52,174 nucleotides of DNA from Bacillota bacterium (GTDB lineage Bacteria; Bacillota; Clostridia; Christensenellales; SZUA-584). The notes under the pieces are model-generated. The model saw only the letters and a program-made list of their open reading frames with translations. It did not search any database and was not told the DNA's origin. Location of the stretch: assembly GCA_023428025.1 (NCBI GenBank), contig JAEYZN010000018.1:1-52174 (forward strand), in the 5' to 3' direction. The position numbers and the translations under genes are program-made. Positions 41,716-49,989 of this stretch are shown in pieces; the first letter of the stretch is position 1, and every line of letters begins with the position of its first letter.

Positions 41716-41744
41716 ATTATAAAAATAATTGCGGAAAAAGTCAA
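41716..41744 (-). promoter_or_regulatory. Promoter of the divergent ROK repressor gene
   Basis: On the minus strand TTGACT (41744-41739) and a perfect TATAAT (41721-41716) are 17 bases apart. Transcription would start within the edge of the operator. Confidence 0.72.
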
Positions 41745-41814
41745 TGATAATCGTAAAAAACAATGATAAATTAAATAAATAATTTGTAGAAAATATAAAA
41801 GTACATTTTAGGTA

Positions 41815-41848
41815 TTGATAACTCACATTAATTGGTGTAATATGAGTT
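41815..41848 (+). promoter_or_regulatory. Promoter of the ABC/aminotransferase operon overlapped by an inverted repeat
   Basis: TTGATA at 41815-41820 and TAATAT at 41838-41843 are 17 bases apart. An inverted repeat, AACTCACATTA (41820-41830) and TAATATGAGTT (41838-41848), ten of eleven complementary with a 7-base spacer, covers the spacer and -10 box. It differs from the three ROK operators, so another regulator may act here. The remaining bases of the gap (41745-41973) are AT-rich and show no gene. Confidence 0.6.
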
Positions 41849-41973
41849 CAATTCAAAGTCGAATGTTTACAAGCAATACCTCTGCACAATTAAAGAATTG
41901 GAATGCGTCTGTATTATTGTTGAGCTTGTCTTTAGTGCGGATGGTTTTGGCTAAGGTCAAAGGAGTATAATCT

Positions 41974-42966
41974 ATGAGTCAATCGTCTGAAAAAGCAATT
42001 GCAAGACCTGTGTTTCTGGAGCAGTTATCCAAGTTCTCCAAGGACTATATGTCCATTGTCGGCATCATTTTGATGAGCATCGTTTTCACCATCACATCAC
42101 AATGGTTCATGACATGGGACAACTGGAAAAACATACTGCTCCAGAGTTCAACCGTTTCCATCTGCGCGCTTGGTCAGGCCATCGTGCTGCTGACCGGCAA
42201 CTTTGACCTGTCCCTGGGCAGGGTGGTTGGCTTTGTAAGCTGCCTGGGTGCTGTGTTCATGACGAACGCCGCGTTTGGACCCATGAATCCATGGCTGGTG
42301 CTCCTGGTCATGATGGCGGTGGGCCTGGTGCTGGGCGCGCTGAACGGATGGCTGACGGCCTATGTGGGGCTGCCCGCCTTTATCGCCACGCTGGGCACGC
42401 AGAACATATGCTATGGACTGGCGAAGCTCATCACCAACGCCACACCGATCGCCAACTTTCCGGATGAGATCGCTTTCTTCGGCCGCGGGTATCTGGGGCC
42501 GGTTCCCTACTGTGTGATCATCATGATCGGCCTTTACATACTGGCGCAGTTCGTATCCACCAAGACAAGGCTGGGCCGCAATATTTACGCGGTGGGCGGC
42601 GGGCGCGAAGCCGCGTTTTTCGCGGGCATCAACGTCAAGAAGTACACCTTCATATCGTTCGTGATGGCGGGCGGGCTGGCGGCTTTCGCCAGCATCGTGC
42701 TGATGAGCCGGCTGGATTCGGTCGCCATCACCAACGGCCAGAACTACGAATTTGACGCGGTGATCGGCTCCATCATCGGCGGAATAAGCCTGACGGGCGG
42801 CAAAGGAAAGCTGATCGGCTGCATGTTCGGCTCCATCTTCCTGATCACGCTGTTCAACGGCATGGCGCAGCTGAAGGTCGATCCGTTCATGCAGGACGTG
42901 CTCAAAGGCGTTGTGCTTGTCGCCGCGATCACCATGGACGTTTTGCGCAACAGGAAAAGCTCATAA
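41974..42966 (+). CDS. Sugar ABC transporter permease (CUT2 family)
   Basis: A 330-residue polytopic membrane protein with CUT2 motifs LTGNFDLSLGRVVGF (about residues 70-84; Asn-Phe-Asp replaces Gly-Ile-Asp) and SIIGGISLTGGKGKLIGC (about 266-283). It is the first gene of a long operon in the unusual order permease, ATPase, receptor. Only one permease gene is present, so the channel is probably a homodimer. AAAGGAG precedes the ATG. The substrate is inferred from the downstream genes to be an amino or N-acyl amino sugar, or an aminocyclitol. Confidence 0.87.
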   Translation: MSQSSEKAIARPVFLEQLSKFSKDYMSIVGIILMSIVFTITSQWFMTWDNWKNILLQSSTVSICALGQAIVLLTGNFDLSLGRVVGFVSCLGAVFMTNAAFGPMNPWLVLLVMMAVGLVLGALNGWLTAYVGLPAFIATLGTQNICYGLAKLITNATPIANFPDEIAFFGRGYLGPVPYCVIIMIGLYILAQFVSTKTRLGRNIYAVGGGREAAFFAGINVKKYTFISFVMAGGLAAFASIVLMSRLDSVAITNGQNYEFDAVIGSIIGGISLTGGKGKLIGCMFGSIFLITLFNGMAQLKVDPFMQDVLKGVVLVAAITMDVLRNRKSS

Positions 42967-43017
42967 CCTGTCCCTCGGCTGCAGGAACGGACCAATGAGG
43001 AAAGGCTGAAAAAAGGC

Positions 43018-44499
43018 ATGGAAAAAGACTATATATTAAGTTTGGAAAACCTGAGCAAAAGCTTTCCGGGCGTCAAGGCGCTGGATGACGTCTCTTTCAA
43101 GATAGAGCGCGGCACGATCCATGCGCTGGTGGGCGAAAACGGCGCGGGCAAAAGCACGCTGATCAAGACGCTGGCCGGTATCTACCACGTGGACGAAGGC
43201 AGGGCTTTGCTGAACGGCAAGGAGATATCGTTCAAAACCCCGCACGATGCGCACAGGGCCGGAATCGGCGTCGTTCATCAGGAGATAAAGCTGGCGGAGC
43301 CGCTGAGCGTGGCCGAGAACATGTTCATCGGCAACCTGATCTACAAGAACGGCCTGGTGGACTGGAAGGAAATGCGCAGGCGCGCGGCCCAGATCATCAC
43401 CGACCTCGGGATCGACATTGACGTAAACGCAACGGTGGAATCCCTTTCGGTGGCCAAAAAGCAGATCGTGGAGATATGCAAGGCCATCAATCTGGATGTG
43501 AAGCTGCTGATCATGGATGAGCCGTCCGCCACGCTGACCGACCGCGAGTTGGAGATCATGTTCGGCATCGTCCGCAGGCTGAAAAAAGAGGGCATCACCG
43601 TTATCTATATCTCGCACCGGCTCGACGAGGTGTTCTCTCTGGCCGACAACGTGACCGTGCTTCGGGACGGGAAGCATGTGGATACGCTCCCCATTGGGGA
43701 TGTGAACAAAGAAAAGCTCATCGCGATGATGGTGGGCCGTGAACTGGGGCAGGAGTATCCCAAGGATTTCATCGAGACGGGCGAGGTCATTCTGGAAGTC
43801 AGGAACCTGGTGCGCAAGGGCGTGCTGCACGATATCAGCTTCACCGTGAAGCGCGGCGAGGTGCTGGGCATATCCGGCCTGGTGGGCTCCGGGCGCACCG
43901 AGCTGGCGAGGGCCATTCTGGGGATCGACAAGATCGACTCCGGCGGGGTTTGGGTGCGCGGAAAGAAGGTCAGATACAAATCGTTCAATCAGGCCATTAA
44001 CGACGGGCTGGGCCTGATACCCGAGGACCGGAAGCTGCAGGGGCTGATACAGATATTCTCCGTCAAAAACAACATCTGCATGGTGAACATGAAGAAGATA
44101 ATCCGCGGCGGCGTGCTCCGCAAAGGGCTGGAAAACAGGTGTGCGGAGGAATATGCCAAAAAGCTTCATGTTATCGCGCCGTCGATGGACACGCAGGTGC
44201 AATATCTGTCCGGCGGCAACCAGCAGAAGGTGGTTATCGCCAAGTGGATGATGCAGAACAGCGAAATCCTGTTTCTGGACGAACCCACCCGCGGCATAGA
44301 CGTGGGTGCGAAGGCGGAGATATACCGTCTGATCAACGGCCTGGTGAAGGAAGGCAAAACCATCATCATGATATCCTCCGAGATGCCCGAGATACTGGGC
44401 ATGTGTGATCGTGTCCTGGTCATACACGAAGGGCGGCTCACGGGAGACCTCATGCGGTGCGAAGCCAGCCAGGAGAGAATCATGGAGAAGTGCGTCTAG
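43018..44499 (+). CDS. Sugar ABC transporter ATP-binding protein (two ATPase domains)
   Basis: A 493-residue tandem ATPase. Domain 1 has GENGAGKST (about residues 39-47) and LLIMDEPSATLT; Ser replaces the usual Thr after Pro in the Walker B extension. Domain 2 has the degenerate loop LVGSGRTEL, the signature LSGGNQQKVVIAKW and LFLDEPTRGIDVGAK. This pattern is that of RbsA/XylG/MglA-type ATPases. It lies 51 bases after the permease and 75 bases before the receptor gene. It powers import by the same transporter. Confidence 0.88.
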   Translation: MEKDYILSLENLSKSFPGVKALDDVSFKIERGTIHALVGENGAGKSTLIKTLAGIYHVDEGRALLNGKEISFKTPHDAHRAGIGVVHQEIKLAEPLSVAENMFIGNLIYKNGLVDWKEMRRRAAQIITDLGIDIDVNATVESLSVAKKQIVEICKAINLDVKLLIMDEPSATLTDRELEIMFGIVRRLKKEGITVIYISHRLDEVFSLADNVTVLRDGKHVDTLPIGDVNKEKLIAMMVGRELGQEYPKDFIETGEVILEVRNLVRKGVLHDISFTVKRGEVLGISGLVGSGRTELARAILGIDKIDSGGVWVRGKKVRYKSFNQAINDGLGLIPEDRKLQGLIQIFSVKNNICMVNMKKIIRGGVLRKGLENRCAEEYAKKLHVIAPSMDTQVQYLSGGNQQKVVIAKWMMQNSEILFLDEPTRGIDVGAKAEIYRLINGLVKEGKTIIMISSEMPEILGMCDRVLVIHEGRLTGDLMRCEASQERIMEKCV

Positions 44500-44574
44500 C
44501 AAGGCCAAATAACAACCGGTTTATCAACATAACGGGAAACTGTTAGTGATGAAATAATAAAGGAGGAGAATGAA

Positions 44575-45630
44575 ATGAAAAAAGTATTGGTGCTGGTACT
44601 GGCACTTGGCATGGCCCTCAGCCTCGTGGCCTGCGCTCAGCCGGGCACACCCGCAGAGAGCCCCGCTGCGGGACCGGCGGAAGAATCTGCTGCGGTGGAA
44701 TCTCCTGATGCGTCGGAACCGGCGGCTGAAACGCAAGCCACGGGAGACCTGCCGCTGGCTGGTAAGGTGATCGGCAACACCATCGTGTACAAAGGCGACG
44801 TGTGGTGCTCGCTGCTGGCGCAGGAATTTGAACAGCAGGCCGCCGCTCTGGGCGCTGAGATCACCGTGGAAGACGGCGACATCAACGCCGAGACCCAGAA
44901 CAAGCAGATCGAGAACATGATTGCCCGGAATGTGGACGTTATCTTTGCGGATCCGGCGACGCTGGATGGCTGCACGCCTGCTTTCGAGAAAGCCCATGAA
45001 GCCGGTATCCCGATCCTCACCTACGATTCGGAGCCGAGCTATGAGAACATTATCTCCCACACCGGCTGGGACAACTACGAAACGGGCCGCATGGTTGGCG
45101 AATACGTGGTGGACTACGTGAACGAGAACATGAACGGCGAAGCCAAGATCGTGCTTCTCGGGAACTACGCTTCCGAGCACTGCCTGCACCGTGAAGAAGA
45201 ATTCGAAAAAGTGATAGCGGCCACAAACGGCAAGATCCAGATCATCTCCAAGCAGGACTGCGAAGGCAACCGTGAAAAGGCGGCCAACGCGATCACCAAC
45301 ATCGTGGAGCCCTTCGACATCGTGGTGTCGGTGGTGGACAACGGCGCATGGGGCGCGGTGTCGGCGCTGGAAGCCCGCGGCGCGACCGACGTGAAGGTGT
45401 TCTGCATGGGCGCATATGGCGACGAACCGTTCCAGGCGCTGCGCGACGGCCACCCCATCTACGAAGCCTGCCTGATCGTTGACCCGTCTGAAATCGCGCG
45501 GCTCACGCTTGACAACTATGTGAAATACGTTCAGGGCAATACCGACGAGATCGAGAAGATCACCAACATTCCGCTCTACATTTGCAACACGGAGAATATT
45601 GCGGATTTCTACTCCTTCCCGAATGGCTGA
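44575..45630 (+). CDS. Sugar ABC transporter substrate-binding lipoprotein
   Basis: A 351-residue type-I sugar receptor with the lipobox SLVAC and an Ala/Pro/Glu/Ser-rich linker to about residue 60. The binding domain contains DVIFADPATLDGCTPAFEKAH, GIPILTYDSEPSYE and a long VVSVVDNGAWGAVSALEARG segment. It resembles other CUT2 receptors, but I cannot name the sugar. AAAGGAGG precedes the ATG. A stable hairpin without a T run follows at 45647-45671, the same arrangement as behind the rhamnose receptor gene. Confidence 0.87.
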   Translation: MKKVLVLVLALGMALSLVACAQPGTPAESPAAGPAEESAAVESPDASEPAAETQATGDLPLAGKVIGNTIVYKGDVWCSLLAQEFEQQAAALGAEITVEDGDINAETQNKQIENMIARNVDVIFADPATLDGCTPAFEKAHEAGIPILTYDSEPSYENIISHTGWDNYETGRMVGEYVVDYVNENMNGEAKIVLLGNYASEHCLHREEEFEKVIAATNGKIQIISKQDCEGNREKAANAITNIVEPFDIVVSVVDNGAWGAVSALEARGATDVKVFCMGAYGDEPFQALRDGHPIYEACLIVDPSEIARLTLDNYVKYVQGNTDEIEKITNIPLYICNTENIADFYSFPNG

Positions 45631-45646
45631 TGTGACCGTATGACCG

Positions 45647-45671
45647 AAGGGGCGCCCCTTTGGCGCCCCTT
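45647..45671 (+). promoter_or_regulatory. Stable intercistronic hairpin after the receptor gene
   Basis: AAGGGGCGCC at 45647-45656 pairs perfectly with GGCGCCCCTT at 45662-45671 around CCTTT. AAATTTTC follows, which is not a proper T run. It may stabilise the transporter message or partly terminate before the enzyme genes. Confidence 0.55.
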
Positions 45672-45764
45672 AAATTTTCAAAAGTAAATTCAATTATATT
45701 GAAGCGAAAGAATATAAATACAAATCGACAAAGAAGTGATGATTTAGAAAGCTGGAGGTCAATG

Positions 45765-47039
45765 ATGACTACTGAAAATAAAGAGATTGCAATGAACGCG
45801 GCCGGCGTGGCTGAACTGGGGTTCCCGATGTGGCCGCAGTTCAATCCCAAAACGGCGGATGACGTCAAAGCGATTATCGAATCCGGGCTGGTGAATTACT
45901 GGACCGGTAAAAAAGGCATGGAGTTTGAGGAGATGTTCAGAGCCTGGGCGGGCGCCAAGATGGCGATCTCCTGCACAAACGGCACCGCCGCGCTGCATAT
46001 CGGTATTGCGAGCCTCGGGATCGGCCCCGGAGACGAAGTGCTTGTACCGTCGTACTCCTTCATCGCGTCCTCGTTTGCCATCATTCAGGCGGGCGCGATA
46101 CCCGTGTTCTGCGATGTAACGGAAGATCATACGATAGACCCGGACGACATTGAACGCAAGATCACGAAGAGGACCAAGGGCATTGTCTGCGTGCATCTTT
46201 ACGGCGTGGTCTGCGACATGAAGCGGATACTGGAAATCGCCAAAGCGCACGGCCTGTACGTGATTGAAGACGTGGCGCAGTGCATCGGCGGCAAATATCA
46301 GGATAAAATGTGCGGCACCATCGGCGACGTGGGCTGCTTCAGCTTCTGCCAGTCCAAGCATTTCACCACGGGCGGCGAGGGCGGCATGGTGCTCACCAAC
46401 AACGAGGATGTGGGCTGGGAGGCGCGTTCGTTCAGGGACCACGGCTATGATGTGAAAAAACGCATGAACATGCTGGCGCTGGAAGAGAAGCTTCCCTATA
46501 TCCACACCCGCGTGGGGTTCAACTACCGCATGACGGAGATCCAAAGCCAGATCGGCATCAACGAGATGGAGCGCTTCGACATATGGAACCTGGGCAGGCG
46601 TTTGGAATATGCGAAGATGTACGACGCGGCGTTCGCGGGCCTGAAAGGCATCGCGAGGCTGCCGCTTAACACCGGGGAAAGAAAGAATTCGTACTGGTGG
46701 TATCCGGTGACGCTCGACCTGGACGCGCTGACGATCGACGCGCCGGTATTCGTCAAAAAGCTGGTCGCCATGAAGATACCCTGCTATGGCATACAGTGGC
46801 CGGAGGCCTACGAAGAAAAGGCTTATAAGGAGCTGAACGGCTTTGGCACGGTGAAATTCCCGTTCAACTCCAAGGAGTATACGCGCGAGAATATAAGCTA
46901 CGAAAACGACGTTTGCCCGGTGGCGAAATCCCTGCGGGCGCGGACGGTGAACCTGTTCCTGCATCCGACGTGGGAGCGGGCGCACATTGAGCGGGTGATC
47001 GCCGCTGTCAAGCAGGTGCTGGCAGAGTACTCGAAGTAG
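45765..47039 (+). CDS. DegT/DnrJ/EryC1/StrS family PLP-dependent aminotransferase
   Basis: A 424-residue sugar aminotransferase-type protein. The PLP-binding Lys is in FCQSKHFTTGGEGG (about residues 193-206), with SCTNGTAALHIGIASLG (about 66-82) and VIEDVAQCIGGKY (about 165-177) as other family motifs. These enzymes transfer an amino group between glutamate (or glutamine) and a keto-sugar or keto-cyclitol. In a catabolic operon with an importer, it would plausibly run toward the keto-sugar, giving glutamate. ATG 45765 is best spaced from GGAGG; ATG 45762 is adjacent and in frame. No nucleotide-sugar or antibiotic genes are nearby, which argues against a biosynthetic role. Confidence 0.87.
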   Translation: MTTENKEIAMNAAGVAELGFPMWPQFNPKTADDVKAIIESGLVNYWTGKKGMEFEEMFRAWAGAKMAISCTNGTAALHIGIASLGIGPGDEVLVPSYSFIASSFAIIQAGAIPVFCDVTEDHTIDPDDIERKITKRTKGIVCVHLYGVVCDMKRILEIAKAHGLYVIEDVAQCIGGKYQDKMCGTIGDVGCFSFCQSKHFTTGGEGGMVLTNNEDVGWEARSFRDHGYDVKKRMNMLALEEKLPYIHTRVGFNYRMTEIQSQIGINEMERFDIWNLGRRLEYAKMYDAAFAGLKGIARLPLNTGERKNSYWWYPVTLDLDALTIDAPVFVKKLVAMKIPCYGIQWPEAYEEKAYKELNGFGTVKFPFNSKEYTRENISYENDVCPVAKSLRARTVNLFLHPTWERAHIERVIAAVKQVLAEYSK

Positions 47040-47051
47040 GTGGAGGCCGAT

Positions 47052-48095
47052 ATGAAAAAACTGCGTTGGGGCGTCATTGGCGCGGGCGGCATTGCGGACC
47101 GCCGGACCATTCCGGGCATGCTGCTGAGCGACAATGCTGAGCTGGTGGCCGTGATGGAAGTGGATAGGACTTTTGCCGAAAAGCTGCGCGATAAGCATCA
47201 CGCCAGGCGCGCTTACAACAGCGAGCTGGAATTGCTGAAGGACCCGGAGGTGGATGCGGTCTATATCGCGACGCCGGTGGTGCTCCACGCAAAGCAGGCG
47301 ATGATGGCGGCCGACCATGGCAAGCATATATTGATCGAGAAGCCGCTGGCCATGACGAGCGAAGAAGGCCGGCGGGTGCTGGATTACTGCGAAGCCAGGG
47401 GCGTGAAAATAGCGGCGGGCCTGATGATGCGCTTCGGCAGCTATGTGATGGAGATGAAGAAGGCCATCGCGGCAGGCAAAATCGGCGATGTGGTATCCGG
47501 CTTCGCCCAGTTCACCTGCTGGTATCCTGAGATGGAAAACGCGTGGCGGCAGACAAAGGCGAACGCGGGCGGCGGCGCGCTGATGGACATGGGCGTGCAC
47601 TGCATCGACCTGATCCAGTACGTGACGGACAGCGAGGCGGCGCAGGTGGCGGCGTTCCACGATACGCTGACATTCGGATACGAGGTGGAGGATTCCTCGT
47701 CGGTGATGCTGCGCCTGAAAAACGGCGCGGTGTGCACGGTGCAGTCCAACTTCAACATTCCCGATGAAGCGGCCAAATGGCGCCTGGAGTTCTTCGGCAC
47801 CAAGGGCAGGCTGATGGGCGACACGGTGATCGGCCAGGTGGACGGGGGCAGCGTCAACGCGCTGTTCATGGACGCGGTCGGCGGGTATGACGCGGCTCAG
47901 GACGTGAAAGAGTCTGCGCTGGCCGACATCAACGTGGAGTTCGGAAACATGTATCAACGCGAGATCCAGAGCTTCAGCCGTTCCATACTGGAAGGGCTGC
48001 CGCTGGCGGTGCCGGCCGGCCAGGCTGTGCAGGTGCAGCGCATCATTGAGGCGGCGTACCGCAGCAATGATGAAAAGCGGATCATCGATTTATAG
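47052..48095 (+). CDS. Gfo/Idh/MocA family oxidoreductase
   Basis: A 347-residue NAD(P)-dependent sugar or cyclitol dehydrogenase. The Rossmann loop is GVIGAGGIADR (about residues 7-17), the EKP motif is IEKPLA (about 97-102), and the C-terminal catalytic region contains GGGALMDMGVHCIDLIQ (about 176-192) with the Asp-x-x-x-His pattern. It would oxidise or reduce one hydroxyl, often C3 or C1, of a sugar. ATG 47052 follows GTGGAGG. It lies directly after the aminotransferase, the pair used elsewhere for interconverting hydroxyl, keto and amino groups at one carbon. Confidence 0.88.
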   Translation: MKKLRWGVIGAGGIADRRTIPGMLLSDNAELVAVMEVDRTFAEKLRDKHHARRAYNSELELLKDPEVDAVYIATPVVLHAKQAMMAADHGKHILIEKPLAMTSEEGRRVLDYCEARGVKIAAGLMMRFGSYVMEMKKAIAAGKIGDVVSGFAQFTCWYPEMENAWRQTKANAGGGALMDMGVHCIDLIQYVTDSEAAQVAAFHDTLTFGYEVEDSSSVMLRLKNGAVCTVQSNFNIPDEAAKWRLEFFGTKGRLMGDTVIGQVDGGSVNALFMDAVGGYDAAQDVKESALADINVEFGNMYQREIQSFSRSILEGLPLAVPAGQAVQVQRIIEAAYRSNDEKRIIDL

Positions 48096-48107
48096 AAGGC
48101 GGTGCTG

Positions 48108-48956
48108 ATGATGAAAAAAAGCATTAACTTTTGGTCGTTTGCGGCGGGGACGACCGTCCCCGAAGCGATCAGACTGGCCAAAGACGCAGGGTTCAACGGC
48201 ATTGAGCTGGCGCTGGCGGGCACCGGCCTGATGGGGCTGGACGTTCCCGGAGCCGCGGCGGAAGCGAAACGCATCGCAGAGGGCGAGGGCATGAAGCTGC
48301 CGACGCTCGCCTGCGGGCTTTGCTGGGACTATCTGCTGACCAGTACGCTGCCTGCGGTGCGCGACCAGGCCAAGGATATGATCAAAAGGCAGGTCGATAC
48401 GGCGGCGGTGCTGGGGGCGGAGGCCATACTGGTGCTTGCGGGCGCGGTCGGGGTGGATTTTCTGCCGGGCGGCGGCAGCGACCTGATGCCCTACGACGAG
48501 GCGTATGACGCGTCGCTGGAGGCGTTTCGGGAGCTGGCGCCATACGCCGGGCAGGCGAAGGTGAGCCTCGCCATCGAGAACGTGTGGAACAAGTTCCTGC
48601 TGTCTCCGCTGGAGCTGAGGGATTTCATCGACAAAGTGGGCTCGCCCTATGTGGGGAGCTACTTCGACGTAGGCAATGTGATACTGACGGGTTATCCGGA
48701 GCAGTGGATCAGGATACTGGGCAAGCGCATCAAGGCGGTGCATCTCAAGGATTACCGGCGTGATCCCGGCGGGTTCAACTGCTTCTGCGATCTGCTGTCC
48801 GGCGACGTCAATTACCCCGAGGTGATGAAGGCATTCGGCGAGGCCGGCTATGACGGATGGTTCGCGCCCGAAATGATTCCCAATTACAAGCATTATTCGA
48901 GCCAGACCATATACAACGCGTCCGCTTCCTGCGACAGGATTCTGGGAAGGAAATAG
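48108..48956 (+). CDS. Sugar phosphate isomerase/epimerase family protein (TIM barrel)
   Basis: A 282-residue AP-endonuclease-2-like TIM-barrel protein. Metal-ligand strands are visible as VSLAIENVWNKFL (about residues 146-158), SYFDVGNVILTGYPEQW (about 186-202), IKAVHLKDY (about 209-217) and WFAPEMIP (about 249-256). The DVGN and HLKDY forms match L-ribulose-5-phosphate 3-epimerase/hexulose-phosphate-isomerase-like and keto-sugar isomerase groups. ATG 48108 is chosen; GTG 48102 and ATG 48111 are in-frame alternatives. It sits between two Gfo/Idh genes, an arrangement common in keto-sugar pathways. Confidence 0.82.
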   Translation: MMKKSINFWSFAAGTTVPEAIRLAKDAGFNGIELALAGTGLMGLDVPGAAAEAKRIAEGEGMKLPTLACGLCWDYLLTSTLPAVRDQAKDMIKRQVDTAAVLGAEAILVLAGAVGVDFLPGGGSDLMPYDEAYDASLEAFRELAPYAGQAKVSLAIENVWNKFLLSPLELRDFIDKVGSPYVGSYFDVGNVILTGYPEQWIRILGKRIKAVHLKDYRRDPGGFNCFCDLLSGDVNYPEVMKAFGEAGYDGWFAPEMIPNYKHYSSQTIYNASASCDRILGRK

Positions 48957-48969
48957 GAGGATCAGCATT

Positions 48970-49971
48970 ATGGCACGTATCGGAATTATCGGGGCCGGGT
49001 TTATGGGCAACGCCCATTCCACGGCTGTCAGCCATTCTAAAAAGCACGTTCTGGCGGGCATTGCGGACATCGACACGGAGAAAGGCGGCAAGCTCGCGGC
49101 GGAAAAAAACTGCCTGTTCTTTCCGACGGCCGAGGAGATGATCGCGCGGGACGATATCGACATCGTCCACGTCTGCCTGCCGACCAACCTGCACTGCGAA
49201 TACATCGTAAAGGCGGCAAACGCGGGCAAGCACGTGCTCTGCGAAAAGCCGTTCTCGCTGCACGCGGAGGAGATCGACCGGGCCATTGAGGCGGCGCATC
49301 AGAACGGCGTGAAGCTGATGATCGCGCAGGTCGTCCGGTTCTGGCCGGAAAACACGGTCATCAAGGAATATATAGGCAGCGGCAGGCTGGGCGATGTCAA
49401 GATGGTCAGCGCGCACCGGCTGGGGCAGATACCCAGCTGGGCGTCGTGGTACCGTGATCCGGCGATCGGCGGCGGCGGTCTGTTCGACCTGCACACGCAC
49501 GATATCGACAACATGATCGACGTCTTCGGCAAATGCACGGCGGTTTATTCGGTCGGCCAACAGTATGAGGGCTGCTGGAACTACATGTCCACCTCGCTGA
49601 CGTTTGAAAGCGGCATGAAGACCATTGTGGAATCGTCGCTGAACATGCCGGGGGATTACCCGTTCTCCACGTTCTTCCGCGCGATCGGCAGCAGGGCGTG
49701 CATCGAGCAGTGCATGAAGGCGGGAGCCAATCTCGACGATATGTCTGGCAGCGTGCGTTACCTGAAGCTGTATGAGGACGGCAAGCCGTGTGCGGATGTG
49801 CCGTATCCCGAATACGACGCGTATCAGTGCGAGATCGAGCATTTCGCGGACTGCGTCGACAACGGCACGGACCCGCGCATATCCCCGGAGGAATCGCGGA
49901 ACGTGATGAAGGTGATGCGGGCCATTGGCGAATCGCTTAAAACCGGAAAGGTGGTCCCGACGCTCTGGTAA
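48970..49971 (+). CDS. Gfo/Idh/MocA family oxidoreductase
   Basis: A second, clearly different NAD(P)-dependent dehydrogenase of 333 residues. The loop is GIIGAGFMGNAHS (about residues 4-16), EKPFS (about 94-98), and GGGGLFDLHTHDIDNM (about 166-181) supplies the catalytic Asp-x-x-x-His. AGGAGG precedes the ATG. With the first Gfo/Idh enzyme it could form an oxidise-then-reduce pair around the isomerase or aminotransferase step. Confidence 0.88.
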   Translation: MARIGIIGAGFMGNAHSTAVSHSKKHVLAGIADIDTEKGGKLAAEKNCLFFPTAEEMIARDDIDIVHVCLPTNLHCEYIVKAANAGKHVLCEKPFSLHAEEIDRAIEAAHQNGVKLMIAQVVRFWPENTVIKEYIGSGRLGDVKMVSAHRLGQIPSWASWYRDPAIGGGGLFDLHTHDIDNMIDVFGKCTAVYSVGQQYEGCWNYMSTSLTFESGMKTIVESSLNMPGDYPFSTFFRAIGSRACIEQCMKAGANLDDMSGSVRYLKLYEDGKPCADVPYPEYDAYQCEIEHFADCVDNGTDPRISPEESRNVMKVMRAIGESLKTGKVVPTLW

Positions 49972-49989
49972 AGCGCCAAGGTGCAGGCA

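Noticed and set aside
41768..41785. AAATTA-N6-TAATTT palindrome in the divergent region as a fourth ROK operator
   Set aside because: It lacks the YCANTGR centre common to the three ROK operators and lies in a very AT-rich stretch where such repeats are expected by chance.
45759..47957. Antisense reading frame of over 700 codons opposite the aminotransferase and Gfo/Idh genes
   Set aside because: Same signs of a mirror frame: it spans two real genes on the other strand, is rich in His and Arg, and shows no recognisable domain.
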